From Alistipes sp. (GTDB lineage: Bacteria > Bacteroidota > Bacteroidia > Bacteroidales > Rikenellaceae): a stretch of 27,078 bases of DNA. Shown in pieces: positions 8,201 through 13,864 of this stretch. The stretch covers positions 1-27,078 of the forward strand of contig JAHHQM010000015.1 in the NCBI GenBank assembly GCA_020026395.1, given 5' to 3'. The number at the start of each line of letters is the position of its first letter. Within the stretch, counting starts at the first letter, position 1. The notes under the pieces are model-generated. The model saw only the letters and a program-made list of their open reading frames with translations. It did not search any database and was not told the origin of the DNA. Position numbers and translations under genes: made by a program.

Positions 8201-9449
8201 GGCACAGCTGGGTCGTCCGCGTATCGACGTGGTGATTCAGACTTCGGGTCAGTTGCGCGACATCGCCGCATCGCGTCTGGAGCTGATCAACCGCGCCGTC
8301 GATATGGCTGCCGCTGCCGAGGACAAGGGCGAGAACTTCGTGAAGAAGGGTCTGGCCGATTCGGAGCGTCACCTTCTGGAGAAGGGCTTCTCGCCGGTTG
8401 AGGCGCGTAAGTTCTCGCGCGAACGTATCTTCGGTGGTTCGGGCTACGGCACGGGCATCATGGGTATGGTCGAGAAGGGCGACAGCTGGGAGGATCGTTC
8501 GGAGATCGCCGAGCGTTACATCCAGAACATGAGCGCCGTCTACTCGTCGAACGGCGGTGATGACTGGGGCGTCATGAAAGAGGGCGTCTTCGAGGCCGCA
8601 CTGCTCAACACTTCGGTGGTCGTTCAGCCGCGTGCCAACAACACCTGGGGCCCGCTGAGCCTGGATCACGTCTATGAGTTCATGGGCGGTATCTCGGCAG
8701 CCATCAAGCATGTGACGGGTAACGACCCGACGGGTTACTTCAACGACTTCCGCAATTCGAGCCGTGCCCGTGTGCAGGAGCTGAAGGAAGCCATCGGCGT
8801 GGAGACCAATTCGACGATCTTCAACCCGAAATACATCGCCGAGATGTTCAAGGGCGAGGCTTCGGCCATGGATACCTTTGCAGAGACCTTCCGTAACACT
8901 TACGGTTGGAACGCCATGAAACCGACGGCCATCGACCAGCACATCTGGAACAAATACTACGACATCTATGTACAGGACGAGTTGAAACTCGGCGTGCGTG
9001 AGAAGTTCACGGAGAAGAACCCCTACGCCCTGCAGGAGATGACGGCCGTGATGATGGAATCGGCACGTAAGGGTATGTGGAAAGCCTCGCCCGAGCAGCT
9101 GAAAGCCACGGCAGAGCTCCACGGGGAACTCGTCAAGGAGCATACGGCAGGTTGCAGCGGATTTATCTGCGACAACCAGAAGTTGCGCGACTTCATCTCG
9201 CAGAACCTCTCGCCCGAGACGGCCGAAAGCTACAAGAAGGAGATCAAGGCTGCCCGCGAGGTGGCTTTGGACGAGGCCGCACAGGACAAGAATGTCGTGC
9301 TGAAGAAGGACGAGACGCAACAGCAGCAGCGCGAACAGCAACAGGCCGCTCCCGAGGAGCGTCGCAACCGCACGTTGATCTACGTGCTGGGTGTGCTGGT
9401 GGTACTCGTTGCCGCATGGATCGTCATCAAAAAGAGAATGAGACGTTAA
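5214..9449 (+). CDS. hmuS: HmuS, membrane-anchored CobN-like heme chelatase/dechelatase
   Basis: This is a 1411-residue relative of CobN/ChlH chelatase subunits. The CobN core is recognisable from HFGTHGSLEFIPGK (His541 and His545) and continues with GNIGEGIIAKRR and late NDPTGYFNDFRNSSR and DHVYEFMGG segments. Unlike cytosolic CobN it has a membrane helix at each end (about residues 7-27 and 1387-1405), both flanked by basic residues on the outer side. This predicts both termini inside the cell and the large domain in the periplasm. A Met/Lys/Glu-rich insert holds 12 Met between residues 779 and 832, and a Gln-rich linker precedes the last helix. The gene lies after hmuY and one base before hmuT. 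HmuS proteins of Bacteroidales are linked to heme use and have been proposed to remove iron from heme. Automated pipelines would probably call it cobaltochelatase, which the context does not support. Confidence 0.88.
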   Translation: MNKKRIISGAVAVAVCLLAVVYNCFFSRTEIATLNFPDFTVEKFIRSNDNPFIKIEAVDLDDAESISDYDMVLVRIHGSSLTKTHLDAIKKAIEKGVPVYSTEKNNADINTLKGRELDYIAALMDNGSVKNYRSMFHYIRKNIDRKLLFNGDYDEPVLIPEDYYFHLGEDEFFSTFDEYQKFYVEKGLYKEGAPRVALLSGNINMQNSNEEHMAALIKSLEDKGLNVYPINSFGMKKLGMIMAVKPNVIINRPHGRLVMGGGESGVEMLKTLNVPILAPITVSELYDKWIDSKQGMASGGMTSMSVVMPELDGAIAPYAVAAQFERNGLKLFDAIPGHTEKFCRLVKNYAELQTKPNAEKKVAIYYYKGTGKGAVGAADLEGVQSLYNTLKLLQKEGYNVKGLPQNAKALEAMIQKSGSVLGAYALGAYDKFLKEGNPALVDVDTFKEWCREQLPEKLVEDMKARYGEAPGEYMATESDGKKQIAVARIEFGNVAILPQPMPSVGEDVDKLVHGVEGAPAYPYVASYMWTRNAFKADALIHFGTHGSLEFIPGKQVALSDYDWTDALVADMPHFYLYTIGNIGEGIIAKRRSYAALVSHMTSPFMQGEVYGELHQLHQAIGRYETVDNGNVKAQYAETITALAKKQNILSALSIDSTRVCNEEDIHRIHMYVEEIDGAKVIDGLYTLGKPYTREEVRNTARLMNVDAVSYGLASLELARGRITDKQMKDVSYIAHRYGAQTDRIISRIFAGEHAEKIFAELAGAKDKARYDELARKEQMAEQMKEMMMKRMMAPKPKKEMPKFFDEQGNLVELPEEEKAEKPMGGESMMDRMANAKPASVSEQKPDPEKSRMVALGILHDALEKVAVSEENLRKSTRMEQEALIDGLNGGYVETGSAGDPIINARALPTGKNFYSINPETTPTNEAWKVGKRLAEDLLEAEFKSKGKYPEKVSFTLWATDFISSEGATVAQILYLLGVEPLRDGFGYIRSLQLIPEAQLGRPRIDVVIQTSGQLRDIAASRLELINRAVDMAAAAEDKGENFVKKGLADSERHLLEKGFSPVEARKFSRERIFGGSGYGTGIMGMVEKGDSWEDRSEIAERYIQNMSAVYSSNGGDDWGVMKEGVFEAALLNTSVVVQPRANNTWGPLSLDHVYEFMGGISAAIKHVTGNDPTGYFNDFRNSSRARVQELKEAIGVETNSTIFNPKYIAEMFKGEASAMDTFAETFRNTYGWNAMKPTAIDQHIWNKYYDIYVQDELKLGVREKFTEKNPYALQEMTAVMMESARKGMWKASPEQLKATAELHGELVKEHTAGCSGFICDNQKLRDFISQNLSPETAESYKKEIKAAREVALDEAAQDKNVVLKKDETQQQQREQQQAAPEERRNRTLIYVLGVLVVLVAAWIVIKKRMRR

Positions 9450-9450
9450 A

Positions 9451-10161
9451 ATGGAACTGCTTGTTCAACTGATTTTTGTCATCGCAATTTTGAAGTATTG
9501 CCTGAAGGCTTCCTTTACGGGAAGCCTCAAGGCGATGCTTCTTTATGCCCTTGGAGCGGGTGTGTGGTCGATGGTGTGGTTCCCGGTGGTCATCAACGAG
9601 CCGGTCACGATCATCGAACAACTGCTGACCGATCGCCAGGTGGTGACCGACGGTGCCGTGTGGACCACGATCGAAGCACTGGCGGGAATCCTGCTGGGAG
9701 TCAATCTGCTGGACAACTACTTCGCCCCCAAGGCAAAACGCAAAAAATCACTCTTCATCCTGAAGGTGATTCCCGGAGTGTTGGCTCCGCTGGGTATTCT
9801 CTACTTTGAGCTGATGTTTTTCAAGATGCGTGTGGCCGAAGATTTTCTGGCGACCGCCCTCATCTACTCGGTCGTGGTGGCCGTGGTGGTTCTTTCGCTC
9901 GCCCTGCTTTTGAAGAAGGTGGTCGAGGGGGAGAGCATGAAACTCGAACTCAAATTGCTGCTGAACATGATGATCCTTCTGATCGGATTGTTGATTAACT
10001 CGGCCGTGGCGGATTACAACATCTCGTCGGCCGACACTCAGGCTGATTGGATGCCGCTGGTGGTCATTGCCATCTCGTCGGCCATTCTTATCCTTATCGG
10101 ATACCTGACCCGTAACTGGAATATCAAACACTTTTTAACACCAAAACGATGGATCAAATAA
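9451..10161 (+). CDS. hmuT: HmuT, polytopic inner-membrane protein of the hmu operon
   Basis: This is a 236-residue integral membrane protein with about seven hydrophobic segments (roughly 2-18, 26-48, 70-90, 100-123, 132-154, 168-187 and 202-220) and a basic C-terminus. I recognise no catalytic motif. It starts one base after the hmuS stop and overlaps hmuU by 13 bases, so translation is probably coupled. Position and topology match the hmuT gene of the P. gingivalis hmuYRSTUV cluster. Function is unknown; a heme or porphyrin conduit, or a scaffold between HmuS and the HmuUV pair, is an inference. Confidence 0.75.
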   Translation: MELLVQLIFVIAILKYCLKASFTGSLKAMLLYALGAGVWSMVWFPVVINEPVTIIEQLLTDRQVVTDGAVWTTIEALAGILLGVNLLDNYFAPKAKRKKSLFILKVIPGVLAPLGILYFELMFFKMRVAEDFLATALIYSVVVAVVVLSLALLLKKVVEGESMKLELKLLLNMMILLIGLLINSAVADYNISSADTQADWMPLVVIAISSAILILIGYLTRNWNIKHFLTPKRWIK

Positions 10162-10748
10162 CTAACGTGCTTTACTGGCTCTCGACGGGATTGCTTATCC
10201 CCGTGACGCTGCTTCTGATTTTCTTCCTGGTTCGCTCGCTGATTCTGATCGGCAGCTTCTACGGAACCTACCTCTCGCGCAACAAGGTGAACTGCGCCCT
10301 GAATCGCAAGATCGACGAGGGCGACGCTCTGAAGATGCTCGACGAGTTGAAGGAAGACTCGAAACGTCCCGCCAAAATCGTGGAGTGTCTGATGCGTGTG
10401 CGCAATAACCACAACAACCCGATCATGCTCGAGAAAATCCTCGGTGACTACGAAATCGCCTCGGAGAAGGATCTCGACAAATCGAAACTTTTGGTGAAGA
10501 TCGGCCCGATGCTCGGTCTGATGGGTACCCTGATCCCGATGGGTCCTGCATTGGTGGGGCTGGCTACGGGTGACGTGGCTTCGATGGCCAACAACATGCA
10601 GGTGGCTTTCGCCACGACCGTCGTAGGTATCATCATCGGTGCCGTCGGTTTCATCACCTTGCAGGTGAAGCAGCGTTGGGTGGCCGACGATATGAACATC
10701 CTCGGCTTTATGGTGGACACCTTAAAGGAGAAGAACAATGAGAAATAG
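10149..10748 (+). CDS. hmuU: HmuU, MotA/TolQ/ExbB-family proton channel subunit
   Basis: The 199-residue protein has one N-terminal helix (about 12-38), a cytoplasmic loop, and two later helices (about 118-140 and 152-175). This is the MotA/TolQ/ExbB arrangement. The GPMLGLMGTLIPMGPAL segment (119-135) matches the conserved G-L-x-G-T motif of ExbB/TolQ, and FATTVVGIIIGAVGF (154-168) corresponds to the Thr-containing third helix. It overlaps hmuT by 13 bases and hmuV by 11 bases. The likely role is to form a proton channel with HmuV and energise HmuS or HmuT. It could instead power the TonB-dependent receptor, but linkage to a CobN homologue favours the former. Confidence 0.83.
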   Translation: MDQITNVLYWLSTGLLIPVTLLLIFFLVRSLILIGSFYGTYLSRNKVNCALNRKIDEGDALKMLDELKEDSKRPAKIVECLMRVRNNHNNPIMLEKILGDYEIASEKDLDKSKLLVKIGPMLGLMGTLIPMGPALVGLATGDVASMANNMQVAFATTVVGIIIGAVGFITLQVKQRWVADDMNILGFMVDTLKEKNNEK

Positions 10749-11067
10749 AGGACGGTTATTTCAGTCGGGGGAGGATTACGATCCGCTGTCGTCATTGACC
10801 AACCTCTTCGATGTGGCCATGGTATTTGCCGTGGCGCTGATGGTGGCACTCGTAACCCGCTTCAACATGACCGAGATCTTCTCCCAGGAGGATTTCACGA
10901 TGGTGAAAAACCCCGGTACGGAGCAGATGGAGATCATCACCAAGAAGGGTGAGAAGATCGAGAAATACAAATCGTCGGAGGAACAATCCGAAAGCAAGTC
11001 GCGCGGCAAGCGTGTCGGCGTCGCTTATCAGTTGGAGAACGGCGAAATCATCTACGTGCCCGAATAA
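10738..11067 (+). CDS. hmuV: HmuV, DUF2149 small membrane protein with ExbD-like helix
   Basis: This 109-residue protein has a short cytoplasmic N-terminus, one membrane helix (about 22-40) and a polar C-terminal domain that ends GEIIYVPE. The helix begins TNLFDVAMVFAVALMVA and aligns by eye with the ExbD/TolR helix that carries the proton-accepting Asp; here the residue is Asp25. This single-helix, C-terminal-domain design is that of ExbD/TolR. It is known as DUF2149 and travels with MotA/ExbB-like genes and CobN homologues. It overlaps hmuU by 11 bases, is the last gene of the operon, and is followed by a terminator 25 bases downstream. Confidence 0.8.
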   Translation: MRNRGRLFQSGEDYDPLSSLTNLFDVAMVFAVALMVALVTRFNMTEIFSQEDFTMVKNPGTEQMEIITKKGEKIEKYKSSEEQSESKSRGKRVGVAYQLENGEIIYVPE

Positions 11068-11091
11068 ACTTATTCGGTGTTCGGTTTAAAG

Positions 11092-11127
11092 GCAGAATCC
11101 GCTTTCGGGCGGGTTCTGCTTTTTTTG
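11092..11127 (+). terminator. Rho-independent terminator of the hmu operon
   Basis: GCAGAATCCGC (11092-11102) pairs with GCGGGTTCTGC (11109-11119), 11 base pairs including one G-T, followed by a T tract 11120-11126. The sequence is nearly repeated at 11298-11326. Confidence 0.9.
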
Positions 11128-11290
11128 TGGGGTGTTGTGGGGCGGTTCTTCGGAGGCGGTGGCAAGCAGGTCGCGCGGGCTTTGCAGAAGGCTTTGCGTG
11201 TGGGTCTGTGGCGGCGTTCCACGTGGAGCGGGCGGTGCGGTTCGCGGGAGGAATGGCGCGCTTTAAGGCCTTTCGGGGCGCGTATGGGAA
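11128..11290. other. G-rich spacer between two convergent terminators
   Basis: This spacer separates the hmu operon from the convergent lipoprotein gene. The top strand is G-rich and no credible gene is seen. It contains the parS-like sequence listed separately at 11216-11229. Confidence 0.55.
11216..11229. promoter_or_regulatory. parS-like site (one mismatch to the palindrome)
   Basis: GTTCCACGTGGAGC differs at one base from the perfect palindrome GTTCCACGTGGAAC found at 15514-15527. Chromosomal ParB sites in many phyla follow GTTNCACGTGNAAC, so this could be a weaker ParB site. It lies in a non-coding spacer. Confidence 0.4.
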
Positions 11291-11326
11291 AATAAAAGGC
11301 AGAATCCGTTTGGGGCGGATTCTGCC
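11291..11326 (-). terminator. Rho-independent terminator of the BACON lipoprotein gene
   Basis: On the minus strand GGCAGAATCCG (11326-11316) pairs with CGGATTCTGCC (11308-11298), an 11-base perfect stem, followed by TTTTATT (11297-11291). It lies 24 bases after the stop codon and is closely related in sequence to the hmu terminator. Confidence 0.85.
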
Positions 11327-11350
11327 TTGGGTGAAAAGATCCTGTCGGAC

Positions 11351-12859
11351 TTATCGGCCGAGCAGCATCTCAGATGCCGTGAGGGCGGGGCGTTTTACCG
11401 CCGCCTCTCTGAACATCTGGTTCGTGCTCTTGAAGGGGTATTTCTTGACGAACTCTTCAGCAGGCATGACTCCTTCGGGAGTCAGGGTCAATTCTTTTCC
11501 GATGAAGAGTTCGCCGGGACGACCTTTCTCGTCTTCAGCAACGGCCAAGCCGACAAAGGTCGTTCCGTAATCCAACTGGAGTACCTTCGAGGAGCGGAAA
11601 CCTCCGCCGTTGATTAGCGTCTCAATCAGAGATTCCTTGGAGAGGTCGAGTGCCGAGGGATCCAAAATATACCAGAACACCTCGTGACCTTCCGGAATGG
11701 TGTATGCCTTGAAAGGAACCAGAGCCGACGTGCTGGGATCGATGGCGGATCCATAGTTTGAATCAATTGCACCGACCGACTGGGCATCGGCATATTCGCC
11801 ATATTCGAGAACGATCTTTATGTCGCAGACTTCATTATTCTCTATGAGCGTATTGAACGTTTTGTGGTGGAGTTTCGAGGTGGCTTTCTTTTTATTTGCA
11901 TCATAACCGAATGCGAATACGTAATATTCGGTATCGGACTCCAGAGGACGAACTTCGGCTTCGAATACATCATTGAACGGATAGGGGCCGAATTCATTGA
12001 TGATGAAGTTGATGATCTCTTCGTCGGTCGTCTTGCCGTTGAGTTTGTACGAAGGTATCAGACCTGCGGTGTAAGGAGTATTGTTTGAGGGCGTAAACTT
12101 TAGATAAACCGACTTGTCGGTTATCTTCGAAATCTCGATGGTGATCTCGTTCTGGGACTGCGGTTGTTCGGGAGCAGCCTCCTGTTTTACCGTGAAGCGA
12201 ATCGGATCCTTGATGTTGGGGTAGGTCAGCTCAACCTCGGCCGAGCGGGGAGCGGTTTGCTCGTTGGCAGCGACCGTGAAGGTGATTTTGTCGGCAACCT
12301 CGGTATTCAGATTGGTGATCCACTCGGCCGTCGTGGTGGCTTTCAGAGCGGCACCTTCCACGGGGTTGGTGAGGGTGTAAGCCATTTCGGCTGCGCCGCC
12401 TTCGCAGGGAACATTTACCTCGGCGGCATTCAGTGTGATCTCGGGATCAGGAGTGGGTTCGGGATCGGGTTCGGGAGTCGGTTTTTCAGCGGCTGCGGCC
12501 TGCTTTACGGTGAAGGTCGCGGGGGTCTCGATGTTCGTGTAGCCGACTTTTACAACGGCTTCGCGAGCTTCGGCCGTTTCGTTGGCGGCTACCGTGAAGG
12601 CAATCTTGCCGTCTGTGGCGGAGTTCAGCGTGATCCACTCGGCATCACACGTGGGGGCGAGACTGCCTCCTGTGACGGGGTCGGTGATCGTATAACCGAC
12701 GGAGTATTCGCCACCTTCGGCAGCGGCTTCCACAACTTCGGAATTGAGGTTCAGCGAAGGAACTTTTGGAGCGATTACGGGGTCGTCGTCACTGCATCCG
12801 GGGAGCAGGATGGCTGCCGCCATAAGCACCATCGAGGTAATAAAACGTTTGAAATTCAT
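11351..12859 (-). CDS. BACON-domain lipoprotein
   Basis: This is a secreted lipoprotein of 502 residues. The signal peptide ends at a lipobox with Cys22 (LPGC), followed by acidic SDDDP, which suggests surface exposure. Two tandem BACON domains follow, each ending in a FTVKQ strand. The first runs from SLNLNSEVVEA to TFTVKQ, the second from ITLNAAEVNVP to RFTVKQ, with a Pro/Glu/Asp-rich linker between them. A fibronectin-like domain begins EITIEISKITDKSVYLKF, and the C-terminal part is unassigned. BACON domains are common in Bacteroidetes surface proteins and are thought to bind glycans or mucin; the ligand here is unknown. I chose the ATG at 12859 because it places the signal peptide at the N-terminus; an upstream in-frame ATG at 12895 would add 12 residues. 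It is monocistronic. Confidence 0.85.
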   Translation of the reverse strand: MNFKRFITSMVLMAAAILLPGCSDDDPVIAPKVPSLNLNSEVVEAAAEGGEYSVGYTITDPVTGGSLAPTCDAEWITLNSATDGKIAFTVAANETAEAREAVVKVGYTNIETPATFTVKQAAAAEKPTPEPDPEPTPDPEITLNAAEVNVPCEGGAAEMAYTLTNPVEGAALKATTTAEWITNLNTEVADKITFTVAANEQTAPRSAEVELTYPNIKDPIRFTVKQEAAPEQPQSQNEITIEISKITDKSVYLKFTPSNNTPYTAGLIPSYKLNGKTTDEEIINFIINEFGPYPFNDVFEAEVRPLESDTEYYVFAFGYDANKKKATSKLHHKTFNTLIENNEVCDIKIVLEYGEYADAQSVGAIDSNYGSAIDPSTSALVPFKAYTIPEGHEVFWYILDPSALDLSKESLIETLINGGGFRSSKVLQLDYGTTFVGLAVAEDEKGRPGELFIGKELTLTPEGVMPAEEFVKKYPFKSTNQMFREAAVKRPALTASEMLLGR

Positions 12860-13025
12860 AAAGGTTGGTGTTTTTAGGTTATTTTTAGTTATCATTTTCG
12901 GTTTTCCGATTTTTTAAACATCATCGAAAATAGCTGAAAAAAATCGATTTTGCAAGTCTGAAACCCAAAAATCTGCAAATCGAATAAAAATAAGGTATTT
13001 TTGTAGAAAAGAAAACAGACGGGCA

Positions 13026-13058
13026 CAAAAAACGTGCGGCGGGAATGCTGCACGTTCT
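13026..13058 (-). terminator. Terminator after tRNA-Ser
   Basis: On the minus strand AACGTGC and GCACGTT arms, plus a second short GC pairing after one mismatch, form a hairpin ending in a TTTTTT run. It lies directly after the tRNA-Ser 3' end. Confidence 0.7.
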
Positions 13059-13061
13059 TTG

Positions 13062-13149
13062 CGGAGAGAAGGGGATTCGAACCCCTGAAACCCTTTAGGG
13101 GTTTACTCGCTTTCCAGGCGGGCCAGTTCAACCACTCCTGCACCTCTCC
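13062..13149 (-). tRNA. tRNA-Ser (anticodon GGA)
   Basis: The 88-base gene folds as a type II tRNA. The acceptor GGAGAGG pairs with TCTCTCC, the discriminator is G, and the anticodon loop CTGGAAA contains GGA. A long variable arm includes the AACCCCTAAAGGGTTT hairpin, and the T arm GGGGTTCGAATCCCC is canonical. The 3' CCA is not encoded. It is the second gene of a tRNA-His/tRNA-Ser pair. Confidence 0.95.
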
Positions 13150-13161
13150 AGTGGTATCTTA

Positions 13162-13198
13162 GAAAAAAACCTTATAAATCATGCGATTTATAAGGTTT
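13162..13198 (-). terminator. AT-rich inverted repeat with T tract between the two tRNAs
   Basis: AAACCTTATAAATC (13167-13180) and GATTTATAAGGTTT (13185-13198) form a 14-base perfect stem with a four-base loop. On the minus strand a run of seven T overlaps and follows the stem. It looks like an intrinsic terminator or partial terminator after tRNA-His, although no separate promoter for tRNA-Ser was recognised. Confidence 0.6.
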
Positions 13199-13218
13199 CA
13201 TCGCCTTGTGGGCCTTTG

Positions 13219-13296
<78 letters not shown>

Positions 13297-13323
13297 ATAT
13301 CGATACGTCGTTCGTATCGGGTG

Positions 13324-13355
13324 CAAAAGTAATACACTTTTCCGTTTCCTCCAAA
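13324..13355 (-). promoter_or_regulatory. Promoter of the tRNA-His/tRNA-Ser unit
   Basis: On the minus strand TTTG (13355-13352), a 20-base spacer and TACTTTTG (13331-13324) match the Bacteroidetes consensus exactly. A short hairpin, CGATACG/CGTATCG (13301-13319), lies in the leader before tRNA-His. Confidence 0.75.
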
Positions 13356-13565
13356 AAAATCTGCGGAAAAATTCCATAAATGTTGCGATCGCGGGTGCGG
13401 AACGCCTTTTCTCTGCCAAAATGGCAGGCGAAGCGAAGGTTTGTCACCCCCGTTTGCCGAAAATACTGACAAAATCCGCTTGGCACAGCAATTGATCACA
13501 TAGGAAATGTCTTTCAAAAAGACAAACCGATAAAAAGTAACAAACAAATTAAAAACACAAATAAA

Positions 13566-13835
13566 ATGAACGTAAAACCATTATCGGATCGCGTGTTGAT
13601 CCTTCCGAATCCCGCCGAAGAGAAAACTGCAGGCGGTTTGATTATCCCCGATACAGCCAAGGAGCGTCCTCTGGCAGGTAAAGTTGTGGCTGTAGGCCCC
13701 GGTACGCAGGAGGTTAAGATGGAGGTTAAGGTCGGTGACCAGGTCCTCTATGGCAAGTATGCAGGTCAGGAGATTCATGTCGAGGGTGAGGATTACCTCA
13801 TCATGAAACAGGCCGATATTCTGGCAATCATTTAA
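13566..13835 (+). CDS. groES: Co-chaperonin GroES
   Basis: This is the heptameric lid of the GroEL folding chamber. The 89-residue protein starts MNVKPLSDRVLILP and includes the mobile loop PAEEKTAGGLIIPDTAKERP (about 17-36), followed by GKVVAVGPGT and the C-terminal VEGEDYLIMKQADILAII. groEL follows after 29 bases. I found no CIRCE element (TTAGCACTC-N9-GAGTGCTAA) in the 269-base gap upstream, nor a clear TAnnTTTG box. The gap holds a TTTGTCA/TGACAAA inverted repeat (13440-13473) of unknown meaning. Confidence 0.97.
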   Translation: MNVKPLSDRVLILPNPAEEKTAGGLIIPDTAKERPLAGKVVAVGPGTQEVKMEVKVGDQVLYGKYAGQEIHVEGEDYLIMKQADILAII

Positions 13836-13864
13836 TTTGAACTTTTTTAAATCGAAAGAAAATC

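Noticed and set aside
5235..9341. Very long antisense open frame (1368 codons) opposite hmuS, and similar ones opposite hmuR (2328-4361), nrdJ (16601-18772) and groEL (13847-15685)
   Set aside because: They are exact mirrors of strongly supported genes. The translations are rich in Leu, Val, Arg and His without domains, as expected from codon bias of the real strand.
11077..11570. Plus-strand frames 11077-11295 and 11127-11570
   Set aside because: They run through the hmu terminator, the G-rich spacer and antisense to the lipoprotein gene, and give Arg/Gly-rich sequence without domains.
13297..13565. CIRCE heat-shock operator before groES
   Set aside because: The TTAGCACTC-N9-GAGTGCTAA inverted repeat is absent; only an unassigned TTTGTCA/TGACAAA repeat is present.
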